Shown: positions 17,230 to 25,830 of the stretch, one piece after another
Layout: each line of letters begins with the position of its first letter
Position numbering within the stretch: position 1 is the stretch's first letter
Assembly (NCBI RefSeq): GCF_031178445.1
Contig: NZ_JAPSIY010000004.1
Span: 124,001 to 188,000, forward strand
DNA length: 64,000 nucleotides
Source: Microbacterium sp.
GTDB lineage: Bacteria; Actinomycetota; Actinomycetes; Actinomycetales; Microbacteriaceae
Direction of reading: 5' to 3'
Notes under the pieces: generated by a model
What the model saw: the letters and a program-made list of their open reading frames with translations, nothing else
Told to the model about the DNA's origin: nothing
The model's database searches: none
Program-made: the position numbers and the translations under genes

Positions 17230-18077
17230 CCGTTCTGGTGCTTCCGCGACTGCGCGCGAGACAACGCCGTTCCGGCCCGGCCATCGGCTATTGGGTGGCG
17301 CTCGGCTTCCTCGTGCTGGCGGTCGTAGCAGCGCTGCTCGGCCCGGTGCTCGCCCCGCACGAATCCGACGAGATCGACTTCGGCGCAATCTGGTCGGGTC
17401 CGAGCGTCGCGCACCCGCTCGGCACCGACCAACTCGGGCGCGACCTCCTCTCCAGGCTCCTCGTCGGCACAGGCGAGACACTCGTCGGCCCTGTCCTGCT
17501 GCTGATCCTCGCTTCGCTGCTCGGCGTCGCGATCGGCGTGTTCGCCGCCTGGCACGGAGGATGGATCGACACGCTGCTCGCCCGCGTCACCGACGTGATG
17601 TTCGCCTTCCCCGGCCTTCTGTTCGTCGTCCTCGTCATCGCTGTCTTCGGCAAGGGGCCGGTCACCGCTGTGATCGCTCTGGCCCTCGCGTACGCTCCGG
17701 TGATCGCGAAGTACACGCGCAGTCTCGCGCTGAGCGAGATGGCGCGGCCGTACGTGGATGCCTACCGCGTGCAAGGGTTGGGCGGGCTGGCGATCTGCAT
17801 CCGCGCCGTCATACCGAACCTCCTGCCCGCCCTGGTCGGCTATCTCGTTGTGCTGTTCGGTGAGGCGCTGATGAGCCTGGCGACGCTCAGCTACCTCGGA
17901 TTCGGTGCGCAGCCGCCGAGCTCCGAGTGGGGGCTGATGGTGCAGGAAGGTCAGGCAGGGCTCGTGCAGGGGCACTTCCTTCCGACCCTCGTCCCCGGCG
18001 TCGCGATCGCCCTCGTGGTGGTCGCAGTGAACGTCGTCGGAGTCCGTATCGCCGACCGCCTGCTTGCGAAGGGATGA
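17226..18077 (+). CDS. Oligopeptide-type ABC transporter permease (DppC-like)
   Basis: The 283-residue product is the second permease. It has the N-terminal OppC-type segment with one helix, the HPLGTDQLGRDLLSRLL motif near residue 62 that marks this family, and the EAA loop in YVDAYRVQGLGGLAICIRAV near residue 178. It pairs with the DppB-like protein. The ATG overlaps the upstream stop (ATGA). Confidence 0.93.
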   Translation: MTVLVLPRLRARQRRSGPAIGYWVALGFLVLAVVAALLGPVLAPHESDEIDFGAIWSGPSVAHPLGTDQLGRDLLSRLLVGTGETLVGPVLLLILASLLGVAIGVFAAWHGGWIDTLLARVTDVMFAFPGLLFVVLVIAVFGKGPVTAVIALALAYAPVIAKYTRSLALSEMARPYVDAYRVQGLGGLAICIRAVIPNLLPALVGYLVVLFGEALMSLATLSYLGFGAQPPSSEWGLMVQEGQAGLVQGHFLPTLVPGVAIALVVVAVNVVGVRIADRLLAKG

Positions 18078-18081
18078 GCTG

Positions 18082-18873
18082 ATGCTCCTGGACATCCACA
18101 ACCTCCATCTGAGCTTCGCGGGCGACACGCCGACGCGGATCCTGCACGGGATCGACCTGCAGGTCGCGCCCGGCGAGATGGTCGGCCTCGTCGGCGAATC
18201 CGGCTCCGGCAAATCGACGACCGTCCGTGCCGCCCTGCGGCTGTACGGTGACGAGGCGGAGGTGACGGGAAGCATCCGGATCGAAGGCACCGAGATGGTC
18301 GGTGCCGACGCGGCGACTCTGCGGCGAACCCGCGCCTCGTCCGTGGCCCTGGTCCAGCAGGATCCCCGGGGGGCGCTGAACCCGGTGCGCCGGATCGGGG
18401 ATTCACTCGCCGAACGGCTCGTGCGCGTCCACGGCATGCGACGCAGAGAAGCCGACCGGCGCATCCTCGATCTGCTCGCCGAGGTCGGGCTGACCCAGCC
18501 CGCCAGACGCATGCGGCAGTACCCGCACGAGTTGTCAGGCGGGATGCTGCAGCGCGTCGTGATCGCAGCTGCGCTCAGCACGGACCCGAAGCTGATCCTG
18601 GCGGACGAGGCCACGAGCGCACTGGACGTGACCACGCAGGCGGAGATCGTTGCGATCTTCCAGAGCCAGATGAGGGAGCGTGCACTCGGCATGTTGCTCA
18701 TCACACACGATCTGCATCTCGCCGGAGCCATCTGCGACCGCGTGTACGTGCTGCGTTCCGGTGAGATCGTGGAGACTCTGGCAGGGCGCAATCTGTTCGA
18801 CGCAGCCGAGCATCCGTACACCCGTGCACTCATCGACGCCGCACCGGCGCTGGAGCGGAGGACCGCATCATGA
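18082..18873 (+). CDS. ABC transporter ATP-binding protein (DppD-like)
   Basis: I chose the ATG at 18082, eight bases after an AAGGGA ribosome-binding sequence; an in-frame TTG 18 bases upstream is less likely. The 263-residue ATPase shows Walker A GESGSGKSTT, the signature LSGGMLQRVVIA, Walker B LILADEATSALD and the switch His in LITHDLH. The family C-terminal HPYTRALIDA segment is present, but the usual long oligopeptide/dipeptide C-terminal domain is short. It pairs with the next ATPase and overlaps it by four bases. Confidence 0.92.
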   Translation: MLLDIHNLHLSFAGDTPTRILHGIDLQVAPGEMVGLVGESGSGKSTTVRAALRLYGDEAEVTGSIRIEGTEMVGADAATLRRTRASSVALVQQDPRGALNPVRRIGDSLAERLVRVHGMRRREADRRILDLLAEVGLTQPARRMRQYPHELSGGMLQRVVIAAALSTDPKLILADEATSALDVTTQAEIVAIFQSQMRERALGMLLITHDLHLAGAICDRVYVLRSGEIVETLAGRNLFDAAEHPYTRALIDAAPALERRTAS

Positions 18874-19718
18874 GCCTCGTCGAGGTAGAGAACCTGCACC
18901 GCGTCTTCCGCATGGGGCGCGGCGCCGATGACGTGACGGCCGTGAACCGGGCGAGCTTCCACATCGATGCCGGCGAGGCGCTCGGACTCGTCGGCGAGTC
19001 CGGATCCGGCAAGAGCACGATCGCCCGCATCCTCGTCGGTCTCGAGCGCGCCGATTCGGGCGCGGTGCGCATCGACGGCGTGGACCGGCTGCGACCGGTT
19101 CATGGGCGGCGGGCGAGGCTGGCGCGGGCGCAGGCTGCGCAGATGGTCTTTCAGGACCCGAACGGCTCACTCGACCGCCGGCTGTCGGTCACAGAATCGC
19201 TGCAGCGGGTGCTTCTCCTGCATCGTCGCGTCTCGGGACGCGTCGCCGCGCGTTCCGAGGCGCTAGCGCTCCTTGATCGCGTGCGACTGTCTGAACGGCA
19301 CGCCGAGGCGAAGCCACACGAGCTGTCGGGAGGACAACGCCAGCGCGTCGCGATCGCCCGGGCGCTAGCCGTCTCGCCGAAGCTCGTGGTGCTCGACGAA
19401 GCGGTGTCCGCGCTGGACGTCTCCGTGCAGGCTCAGGTGCTGGACCTGCTCGGCGAGATCCAACGGGAGTCCGGAGTCGGCTACCTGTTCGTCAGCCACG
19501 ACCTCGCCGTCGTGCAGGAGATCTGCCAGCGGGTGATCGTGCTGTTCCGAGGCGGCATCGTCGAGCGGGGGCAGACGCGGAAGGTGCTCGACGCGCCCGA
19601 CCACCCGTACACCCAGCTGCTGCTGGCGTCGACCCCCGGTCCCGACTGGAAGCCGGAACGAGTTGCCCAGGCGAGGATGACGTTCACACAGCGCATGTCC
19701 GTCGTGACCGAGGCCTGA
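18870..19718 (+). CDS. ABC transporter ATP-binding protein (DppF-like)
   Basis: The 282-residue second ATPase of the importer has Walker A GESGSGKSTI, the signature LSGGQRQRVAIA, Walker B LVVLDEAVSALD and switch His in FVSHDLA. HPYTQLLLAS near the end is typical of DppF/OppF. It completes an RpiR / C45 hydrolase / binding protein / two permeases / two ATPases set. It ends eight bases from the convergent LLM gene. Confidence 0.92.
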   Translation: MSLVEVENLHRVFRMGRGADDVTAVNRASFHIDAGEALGLVGESGSGKSTIARILVGLERADSGAVRIDGVDRLRPVHGRRARLARAQAAQMVFQDPNGSLDRRLSVTESLQRVLLLHRRVSGRVAARSEALALLDRVRLSERHAEAKPHELSGGQRQRVAIARALAVSPKLVVLDEAVSALDVSVQAQVLDLLGEIQRESGVGYLFVSHDLAVVQEICQRVIVLFRGGIVERGQTRKVLDAPDHPYTQLLLASTPGPDWKPERVAQARMTFTQRMSVVTEA

Positions 19719-19725
19719 TCCCCGC

Positions 19726-20769
19726 TCACCCGACCAGCAGCTCCAGGGACTGGGCGCGACCGGCGGCGGCGTCGAGCGGCTCGGAGTCGTAGGCCCCGGC
19801 GACAGGTGAGATCATCACTTCGTCGACGCCGTGCCTGGTGGCGAACTCAGCCACCGACGAACGCACGCCCGCCGCGCCGCCGACGAACCAGCGAGAGCGG
19901 ATGCCGTCGATGAGCGTCCACTCCTCGGAATCGGCGGTGGCCTGCAGCCCCTGCTTCGCCTGCTCGACCGTCTCGAGCGCAGCGAGGGGCTGGTTGCGGC
20001 GCAGCCGCGCCATCATCCGCAGCTGCGGCAGCGCCCGCTCCTCCGCCTCCTCCGCCGTCGGGGCTGCGACCACATTGGCCGTGAGGAAGGTGCGCGGCTC
20101 CGAAAGGGTCTCGCTCGGACGGAACGCCGAACGGTAGAGGTCGAGGGCCCGCTCCAGCCCCTGCCCGGAGAAGTGGTTCGCGAAGACGTACGGCATGCCG
20201 AGCGACGCTGCCAGCTGCGCGGAATAGTCGCTCGAACCGAGCAACCAGATCTCCGGCACGGCGGATGCCGCGGGCGTGGCCAGCACCGCGTACTCCCCGC
20301 CGCTCGTGAACTGCACCGTCGCCCCTTCCGGGCGCAGCATCAGCGCGATGTCCTGCACATGCGAGGGGAAGCGCTCCACGTCGCCTGCAGTGCCTGTCGC
20401 GCGCAGCAGCTGCGTGATCACCGGGTCGCTGCCGGGCGCTCGTCCGATGCCCAGATCGATGCGGCCGGGGGCGATCGCCTCGAGCGCGGCGAACTGCTCG
20501 GCGACGATGAGAGGCGCGTGGTTGGGCAGCATCACCCCGCCCGACCCGACCCGGATGCGGGCGGTTCGCGCGGCCGCGGCCGCGATGAGCACCGGCGGGG
20601 CGGTCGATGCGACCGACGGCATGTTGTGATGCTCGGCGAACCAGTAGCGGCGGTAGCCGAGCTCGTCGGCCCGCTGGACGAGGTCGAGCGACGCTGCCAC
20701 GGCCTGCGCGCTGGTCTGGCCGGTGCGCACGGGGACGAGGTCGAGTATGGAGAGTGCGGGAGAAGTCAT
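19726..20769 (-). CDS. LLM-class flavin-dependent oxidoreductase
   Basis: I chose the ATG giving MTSPALSILDLVPVRTGQ, the usual beginning for this single-domain bacterial-luciferase-like group; 11 extra residues upstream are possible. The 347-residue TIM-barrel protein has RYWFAEHHNMPSVASTAP near residue 45 and GRIDLGIGRAPGSDP near residue 105, both family hallmarks. It uses reduced FMN. The physiological substrate is unknown and the neighbours give no clue. It is divergent from the phosphoribosyltransferase gene. Confidence 0.9.
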   Translation of the reverse strand: MTSPALSILDLVPVRTGQTSAQAVAASLDLVQRADELGYRRYWFAEHHNMPSVASTAPPVLIAAAAARTARIRVGSGGVMLPNHAPLIVAEQFAALEAIAPGRIDLGIGRAPGSDPVITQLLRATGTAGDVERFPSHVQDIALMLRPEGATVQFTSGGEYAVLATPAASAVPEIWLLGSSDYSAQLAASLGMPYVFANHFSGQGLERALDLYRSAFRPSETLSEPRTFLTANVVAAPTAEEAEERALPQLRMMARLRRNQPLAALETVEQAKQGLQATADSEEWTLIDGIRSRWFVGGAAGVRSSVAEFATRHGVDEVMISPVAGAYDSEPLDAAAGRAQSLELLVG

Positions 20770-20814
20770 CTTCAGGGGCAACCGCGGGTGCGCTTCGAGC
20801 ATTCCGCGAGGGGC

Positions 20815-20844
20815 TTGACCGTCTCGGCTCGGGTGGCGTAGTCC
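20815..20844 (+). promoter_or_regulatory. Probable vegetative promoter of the phosphoribosyltransferase gene
   Basis: TTGACC (20815-20820) and TAGTCC (20839-20844) are separated by 18 bases, and the ATG follows 17 bases after the -10 box. An AGGAGA ribosome-binding site lies just before the start. Confidence 0.5.
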
Positions 20845-20861
20845 AGGTGGCAGGAGACGTC

Positions 20862-21497
20862 ATGTGGAGTTTCGAGGACCGCACGGACGCCGGATGGCAG
20901 CTCGCCAGGCGGCTGAGCCATCGTGCGCAGGAGGACGCCGTTGTGCTCGCGCTTCCGCGCGGCGGCGTTCCCGTCGCGGCCCCTGTCGCTCGCGCGCTGG
21001 CGGTGCCGCTGGACGTGCTGATCGTGCGCAAGGTGGGGGTCCCGGGTCACGAGGAGGTCGCGATGGCGGCGGTGGGGGAGGATGGCGCCGCCGTGCGGAA
21101 CGAGGCCGTCGTCGACACGGCCGGCATCGACGAGCGGACGCTCGCCGCCGCGGAGGATCGCGAGCGAGCAGAGGTCGAGCGGCGATCGCGGATGCTGCGG
21201 GCAGGTCGGGAGGCCGAGCCGATCGAGGGCAGAACGGCGATCATCGTGGACGACGGGATCGCCACCGGCGCCAGCATCCGCGTCGCATGCGAGATCGCGC
21301 GCGCACGCGGCGCCGCGAGCATCGTCGTCGCCGTGCCCGTCGCACCTCCGGAGGTGATCGACGAGCTGCGCACGACGGCCGACGAGATCGTGGTGCTTAC
21401 CGCCCCGAGCAGCTTCATGGCGGTCGGGATGCACTACATCGATTTCCGGCAGACGTCCGACGAGGAGGTCGTCCGGCTGCTCGCGGCCGCGGGCTGA
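20862..21497 (+). CDS. Phosphoribosyltransferase-domain protein
   Basis: The ATG after AGGAGA gives 211 residues beginning MWSFEDRTDAGWQLARRL. The product has the type I phosphoribosyltransferase fold: the ALPRGGVPVAAPVA segment near residue 30 and the PRPP loop AIIVDDGIATGASIR near residue 126. Such stand-alone proteins, often from dienelactone-hydrolase fusions, have no defined substrate. No other purine or pyrimidine gene is nearby. An open frame extending 255 bases upstream overlaps the promoter and the antisense LLM gene and is not used. Confidence 0.88.
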   Translation: MWSFEDRTDAGWQLARRLSHRAQEDAVVLALPRGGVPVAAPVARALAVPLDVLIVRKVGVPGHEEVAMAAVGEDGAAVRNEAVVDTAGIDERTLAAAEDRERAEVERRSRMLRAGREAEPIEGRTAIIVDDGIATGASIRVACEIARARGAASIVVAVPVAPPEVIDELRTTADEIVVLTAPSSFMAVGMHYIDFRQTSDEEVVRLLAAAG

Positions 21498-21577
21498 TGG
21501 GCACGGCGCGAGCTCAACGAAGCTGCGCAGTGCGGTGACCGCGGCGATGCGCCCACGGACGGGTGGGAGCCGGGCAT

Positions 21578-21583
21578 TAACCT
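21578..21583 (+). promoter_or_regulatory. -10 box of a leaderless promoter (antiporter)
   Basis: TAACCT is followed by six bases and then the ATG at 21590. This is the same geometry as for pheA and the LacI gene, so a leaderless transcript is expected. Confidence 0.55.
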
Positions 21584-21589
21584 TTCCGC

Positions 21590-23299
21590 ATGGACGCTGG
21601 GATCTTCGTCGTCATCGTCGGAGCGGTCGCCGTGGCGGCGGTGGCACGATCGAGGGGTTGGCCGGCACCGCTGCTCGTGACGGTCGTGGCGCTCGCGGCA
21701 TCCTTCCTGCCCTTCATCCCCGACCTCGCGATCGACGGGCACGTCCTGCTCAACCTCGTGCTGCCGCCACTGCTGTACTCCGCGGCCCTGGACGTATCGT
21801 TCGTGAGCTTTCAGCGGAGCCTGCCGCAGATCCGCCGTCTCGGCATCGGCCTGGTTGTCGTCACCGCGGTGATCGTGGGACTGGTCGCCTGGTGGCTGAT
21901 GCCGTCGCTCACGCTTCCGGGTGCGCTGCTGCTCGGAGCGATCGTCGCCCCGCCGGATGCGGTATCGGCCGCCGCGATCGGCCGCAGGCTCGGGCTGCCG
22001 CGGCGGGTGATGACAGTGCTGTCGGGTGAGAGCCTCATCAACGATGCCACGTCACTGACCATGTATCGCGTGTTCGCCGCGATCGTGGCCGGCTCCGCGG
22101 CGTTCGACCTCGGCGAGACCATCTGGCAGTTCGTGGTGGCCGTCATCGTGGGCGTGGTCGTGGGCATCCTCTTCGGCGCAGCGATGCATCAGCTGCGCAT
22201 GCGCGTCAGCGACCCCGTGGTCCATGGCACGTTCGGGCTGCTCGCCCCTTTCGGCGCCTACGCGATCGCCGAGGCGCTGGGCGGCTCGGGCGTTCTCGCC
22301 GTGGTGGCGATGGGGCTCTTCGTCGGGTTCAACGCACCCCGCACGAGCTACACGACCCGTCAGCAGGAGGCGCCGCTGTGGCTCTCGGCGGACTTCCTGC
22401 TGGAGTCCTTCGTGTTCGCTTACATCGGTCTGCAGCTGCCGCGAGTCATCAGCGAACTGAACGACGGCGACGTCGGCCCGGTGCTGCTGCTGTCGGGGGT
22501 CGTGCTGCTGGTCGTGCTGGTGGTGCGGCCGCTGTTCGTCTACCCGGCCGGTGCATGGGGTCAGTGGTGGACGCGCATGCGTTTGCGCAAATGGGAGCGC
22601 ATCCAGGCGCTGCACGGCCAGGCTACGGTGCAGACGAGGCGGGGTCGGCATCCGCTCACGGACGAGCAGCTGCGGCGCCGACTCGCCGAGACGAGCCTGT
22701 CGTGGCGCGACAACGCCGTCATCTCGTGGGCGGGCATGCGCGGAGTGGTCACGTTGGCGACGGCGCTGGCCGCCGCCGACCTCGCAGGGCTCGAGGAGGA
22801 CGCGGCTCACGCCATCGTGGTCGTGGCGTTCGTGGTCACGGTGGGAACGCTGCTGCTGCAGGGGCTGACCCTTCCGTGGCTGATCCGTCGCCTCGACGTC
22901 GTGGACGATTCGGAGGCGCAGGAGGATGCCAGGCAGCTCGCCGCAGTGCGGGAGAGAAGCCGCGAGGCCGGCAAGGCGTACCTGCGCTCGATGCGCCGCG
23001 AGTGGGCGAGCGATCAGGGGGATGCTGCACTGCCGGCGTTCGACGCCTTCGCGAAGCGGCTGGTGAAGATCGAGTCGGATGCCGAGCGTGCTGATGCCGA
23101 GGCGCAGCCGCGACCGACCTACGAACAGCTCCTCACGCTGTCCAAGGGTTGGCTGGCGGTGCGCAGGCAGGTGCTCCTCGAGGAGCGCGATGCCGGCAAC
23201 CTCAGTGAGGAGGTCATGCACGAGCTGATCACGGCGATGGATGCCGAGGAGCTCGCGCTCGACACCCGCGGCGCCACGCGTCCGCAGCCGCGGGCGTGA
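21590..23299 (+). CDS. Na+/H+ antiporter, CPA1 family
   Basis: The 569-residue protein has about twelve membrane helices in its first 420 residues and a hydrophilic C-terminal tail. The ion-binding region is clear: GAIVAPPDAVSAAAIGRRL near residue 118 and GESLINDATSL near residue 145, containing the conserved Asn-Asp pair. GMRGVVTLATALA near residue 382 is another family mark. It exchanges cytoplasmic Na+ (or K+) for protons at the cell membrane for pH and salt balance. The gene has its own leaderless promoter and ends at a bidirectional terminator. Confidence 0.93.
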   Translation: MDAGIFVVIVGAVAVAAVARSRGWPAPLLVTVVALAASFLPFIPDLAIDGHVLLNLVLPPLLYSAALDVSFVSFQRSLPQIRRLGIGLVVVTAVIVGLVAWWLMPSLTLPGALLLGAIVAPPDAVSAAAIGRRLGLPRRVMTVLSGESLINDATSLTMYRVFAAIVAGSAAFDLGETIWQFVVAVIVGVVVGILFGAAMHQLRMRVSDPVVHGTFGLLAPFGAYAIAEALGGSGVLAVVAMGLFVGFNAPRTSYTTRQQEAPLWLSADFLLESFVFAYIGLQLPRVISELNDGDVGPVLLLSGVVLLVVLVVRPLFVYPAGAWGQWWTRMRLRKWERIQALHGQATVQTRRGRHPLTDEQLRRRLAETSLSWRDNAVISWAGMRGVVTLATALAAADLAGLEEDAAHAIVVVAFVVTVGTLLLQGLTLPWLIRRLDVVDDSEAQEDARQLAAVRERSREAGKAYLRSMRREWASDQGDAALPAFDAFAKRLVKIESDAERADAEAQPRPTYEQLLTLSKGWLAVRRQVLLEERDAGNLSEEVMHELITAMDAEELALDTRGATRPQPRA

Positions 23300-23337
23300 A
23301 TCGGTCGCACACGATGAGGCTGTTCAAGGGGAGCGAC

Positions 23338-23371
23338 AGAGCGCCCCGCCCCGGGAGGGGCGAGGCGCTCT
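23338..23371. terminator. Bidirectional terminator between antiporter and symporter genes
   Basis: AGAGCGCC with CGCCCC pairs with GGGGCG and GGCGCTCT around a GGGA loop, with one mismatch. It lies between the ends of two convergent genes. No long T tract follows, as is common in actinobacteria. Confidence 0.75.
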
Positions 23372-23386
23372 GAATGAGGAACGGGG

Positions 23387-24841
23387 TCAGCGTGCGCCGA
23401 CGGACTCCTTGCCGGCAGCACCGGGCTCGGCCTCCGGGCTCTCCGCAGCTGCGTCGGCGGCGGCATCCGCGTCATCGATGTCCTCGTCGGCGAACGGCAG
23501 GCCGCCTCGCGGAGCGTTGTACAGGTCCTCGTCGAGGATTCCCTCACGCTTGGCGACGATGGTCGGCACGAGCGCCTGCCCTGCGACGTTCACCGCGGTG
23601 CGTCCCATGTCGAGGATCGGGTCGATCGCGAGCAGCAGTCCGACGCCCTCGAGCGGCAGGCCCAGGGTCGACAGGGTCAGCGTGAGCATCACGGTGGCGC
23701 CCGTGGTGCCCGCGGTGGCCGCGGAGCCCAGCACCGAGACGACTACGATCAGCACGTACTGGATGAAGCTCAGCTCGATGCCGAAGAACTGGGCGACGAA
23801 GATCGCTGCGATGGCCGGGTAGATCGCGGCGCAGCCGTCCATCTTGGTGGTGGCGCCGAACGGCACGGCGAACGAGGCGTACGAGGCCGGCACGCCGAGG
23901 TTGCGCTCGGTGACGCGCTCGGTGAGCGGCAGGGTGCCGATCGACGAGCGACTGACGAAGGCGAGCTGCACGGCGGGCCAGACGCCCGAGAAGTACTGCT
24001 TGATCGAAAGTCCGTGGGTGCGAACCAGGATCGGGTACACGACGAAGATCACCAGAGCGAGGCCGATGTAGATCGCGCCGGCGAACCAGGCGAGGGAGGT
24101 GAGCTTGTCCCAGCCGTACTTGATGACCGCCGAGCCGATCAGGCCGAAGGTGCCGATCGGGGCGATGCGGATGATCCACCACAGCACGCGCTGGATGACC
24201 TTGAGCAGCGACTCGGTGAAGACGAGGAAGGGCTCGGCCTTCTTGCCCGCCTTGAGGGCGGCGATGCCGACGACGGCGGCGACGACGATGACCTGCAGGA
24301 TGTTGAAGCTGACGCCGGTGGTGGCTGTGCCGGCTTCGAGGTCCAGAGACGTCGACGCGCCGATGCCGAGGAAGTTCTGCGGGATCAGGCCGAGCAGGAA
24401 GTTCCACCAGGTGCCGACGCTGTGCGGCTCACCGGTCTCGAGGCCCGCACCGGCCCGTGAGCCGGGCTGGATCACGAGACCCAGCACGATGCCGATCGTC
24501 ACCGCGATGAATGCGGTGATCGCGAACCACAGCAGAGTCTGCCCCGCCAGGCGGGCGGCGTTCTGCACGCGGCGCAGGTTCGAGATGCTCGCCACGATCG
24601 CGGTGAAGATGAGCGGCACCACGGCGGCCTTCAGCAGCGTGACGTACGAACCGCCGATCGTGTCGAGGGTGTCCGACAGGACGGTCGGGTTGTCGGCGCT
24701 GGCGCCGAGGTTGCGTCCGATGACACCCACGGCGATGCCGAGGATCAGAGCTGCGATGATCTGGAACCCGAAGGAGGTCAGCAGCTTGCGGACCGGTCCT
24801 CGGGTGTCTGGCGCCTTCTGTGCGCGTGCGTTGGTGCTCAC
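23387..24841 (-). CDS. Dicarboxylate/amino acid:cation symporter (DAACS family)
   Basis: The GTG giving VSTNARAQKAPDTRG is chosen because GGAG lies five bases before it; a longer frame reaches 24964 but its first 41 codons are unlike the family. The 484-residue transporter shows the glutamate-transporter-family helices, the serine-rich SRSSIGTLPLT segment near residue 300 and the reentrant region GATTKMDGCAAIYPAIAAIFVAQFFG. It imports C4-dicarboxylates or acidic/neutral amino acids with Na+ or protons. The C-terminus is an unusual acidic Asp/Ala/Glu-rich tail of about 35 residues. Confidence 0.93.
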   Translation of the reverse strand: MSTNARAQKAPDTRGPVRKLLTSFGFQIIAALILGIAVGVIGRNLGASADNPTVLSDTLDTIGGSYVTLLKAAVVPLIFTAIVASISNLRRVQNAARLAGQTLLWFAITAFIAVTIGIVLGLVIQPGSRAGAGLETGEPHSVGTWWNFLLGLIPQNFLGIGASTSLDLEAGTATTGVSFNILQVIVVAAVVGIAALKAGKKAEPFLVFTESLLKVIQRVLWWIIRIAPIGTFGLIGSAVIKYGWDKLTSLAWFAGAIYIGLALVIFVVYPILVRTHGLSIKQYFSGVWPAVQLAFVSRSSIGTLPLTERVTERNLGVPASYASFAVPFGATTKMDGCAAIYPAIAAIFVAQFFGIELSFIQYVLIVVVSVLGSAATAGTTGATVMLTLTLSTLGLPLEGVGLLLAIDPILDMGRTAVNVAGQALVPTIVAKREGILDEDLYNAPRGGLPFADEDIDDADAAADAAAESPEAEPGAAGKESVGAR

Positions 24842-24859
24842 GGGATCTCCATGTCTTCC

Positions 24860-24876
24860 GCGCGCACGGTGCGCGC
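24860..24876. promoter_or_regulatory. Perfect 17-bp palindrome in the symporter leader
   Basis: GCGCGCAC-G-GTGCGCGC lies 19 bases before the symporter GTG, between it and a plausible -10 box (TAACGT on the minus strand, around 24889-24894). It would be transcribed. It could be an operator or a leader hairpin; the sequence does not decide. Confidence 0.4.
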
Positions 24877-24964
24877 CATGGGAGTCAACGTTAGGAGCAG
24901 CCAGGAATTCCCGGGGCGGATATGACGAAGGATGACGGATGGGAGGAGACGTCGAAGTCGCCAC

Positions 24965-25237
24965 TCAGGTCATGCGGTTCGGCTTCGATCGCGTGGATGC
25001 TGCTTCGCGGGCCAGGACCAGCAGATCGCCCACTTCGCACTCGAGCGCCTCGCACACAGCGCGCAGTGTGGAGTATCGGATCGCTCTCGCCCTGTCGTTC
25101 TTCAGCACCGACAGGTTCACGATGCTCACCCCGACGCGCGCACTGAGCTCGGTCAGCGTCATTCCGCGCTCCGCGAGCAGCTCGTCGAGCCGGCAGTGGA
25201 TGCCCGTGAACTCCTCGTCCGCATCCGCGGGGCTCAT
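24965..25237 (-). CDS. Small XRE-family (YozG-like) transcriptional regulator
   Basis: The 90-residue protein is almost entirely a Cro/CI-type helix-turn-helix: LDELLAERGMTLTELSARVGVS then NLSVLKNDRARAIRYSTLRAVCEALECEVGDLL. Small regulators of this type are typically encoded next to DUF2975 membrane proteins, as here. The ATG overlaps the stop of the upstream membrane gene (ATGA). It is the last of three coupled genes and is a good candidate to bind the paired palindromes in front of the operon. Confidence 0.92.
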   Translation of the reverse strand: MSPADADEEFTGIHCRLDELLAERGMTLTELSARVGVSIVNLSVLKNDRARAIRYSTLRAVCEALECEVGDLLVLAREAASTRSKPNRMT

Positions 25238-25830
25238 ACCAATCCCTCCGTCTCGCGCTGCAACACCGAACCACGACGGAACGCGTAGGCGATGAGTCCG
25301 AGCGCGCCGACGATCGCGAAGCCCATCCAGTAGCTCAGCGGCGTCCAGCTCCCGATCTCTCCGAACCCCGCCGCCGACCGCACGCTGCGAGCGATCGCGC
25401 TGTCGAGCAGATAGCAGCCAGTGGTTCCGAGCAGCACGACAGCCGAGATCGCGGCCAGCAGGCGGTTCGACCTGCGCGAGAACGGCCGGCCGCGGGAGAT
25501 TTCGAGTGCGAGCGCGAGATACAGGATCACGACGGCGATGCCCGCGAAGGCGGCGAGCAGGATAGTTCCGACGGCCAGCGCCGCGAGGCCGGCATTCGCG
25601 CTCGGTACTGTCACGATCGCCTGCGTCACTTGCAAGGCTGCGCCGGAAGGAGAGGTTGGGGCGCCATGCTCCGCGGGGATCGGCACCTCAAGCGCGAGCC
25701 CATCGGCGGTGAACGCCGTCAGGAACCGGTTCGCCGCGACGAACGCGATGCCGACGATCGTGAACACGGCGACGATGATCGTGCCGATGAGCTGTCCGCT
25801 GGTGAGTCTGTCACGGGCTTTCACGTTCAT
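25234..25830 (-). CDS. DUF2975-like membrane protein, second copy
   Basis: The 198-residue product starting MNVKARDRLTSGQLIG has about four membrane helices: near residues 12-34, 75-105, 118-140 and 155-180. The ISRGRPFSRRSNRLLAA segment in the middle is typical of the group that pairs with YozG-like regulators. The C-terminus is LQRETEGLV, identical to that of the preceding paralogue. The start overlaps the upstream stop (TGATG), and the gene's own end overlaps the regulator start. The function is unknown; the pairing suggests a membrane sensor or modulator of the small regulator. Confidence 0.8.
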   Translation of the reverse strand: MNVKARDRLTSGQLIGTIIVAVFTIVGIAFVAANRFLTAFTADGLALEVPIPAEHGAPTSPSGAALQVTQAIVTVPSANAGLAALAVGTILLAAFAGIAVVILYLALALEISRGRPFSRRSNRLLAAISAVVLLGTTGCYLLDSAIARSVRSAAGFGEIGSWTPLSYWMGFAIVGALGLIAYAFRRGSVLQRETEGLV

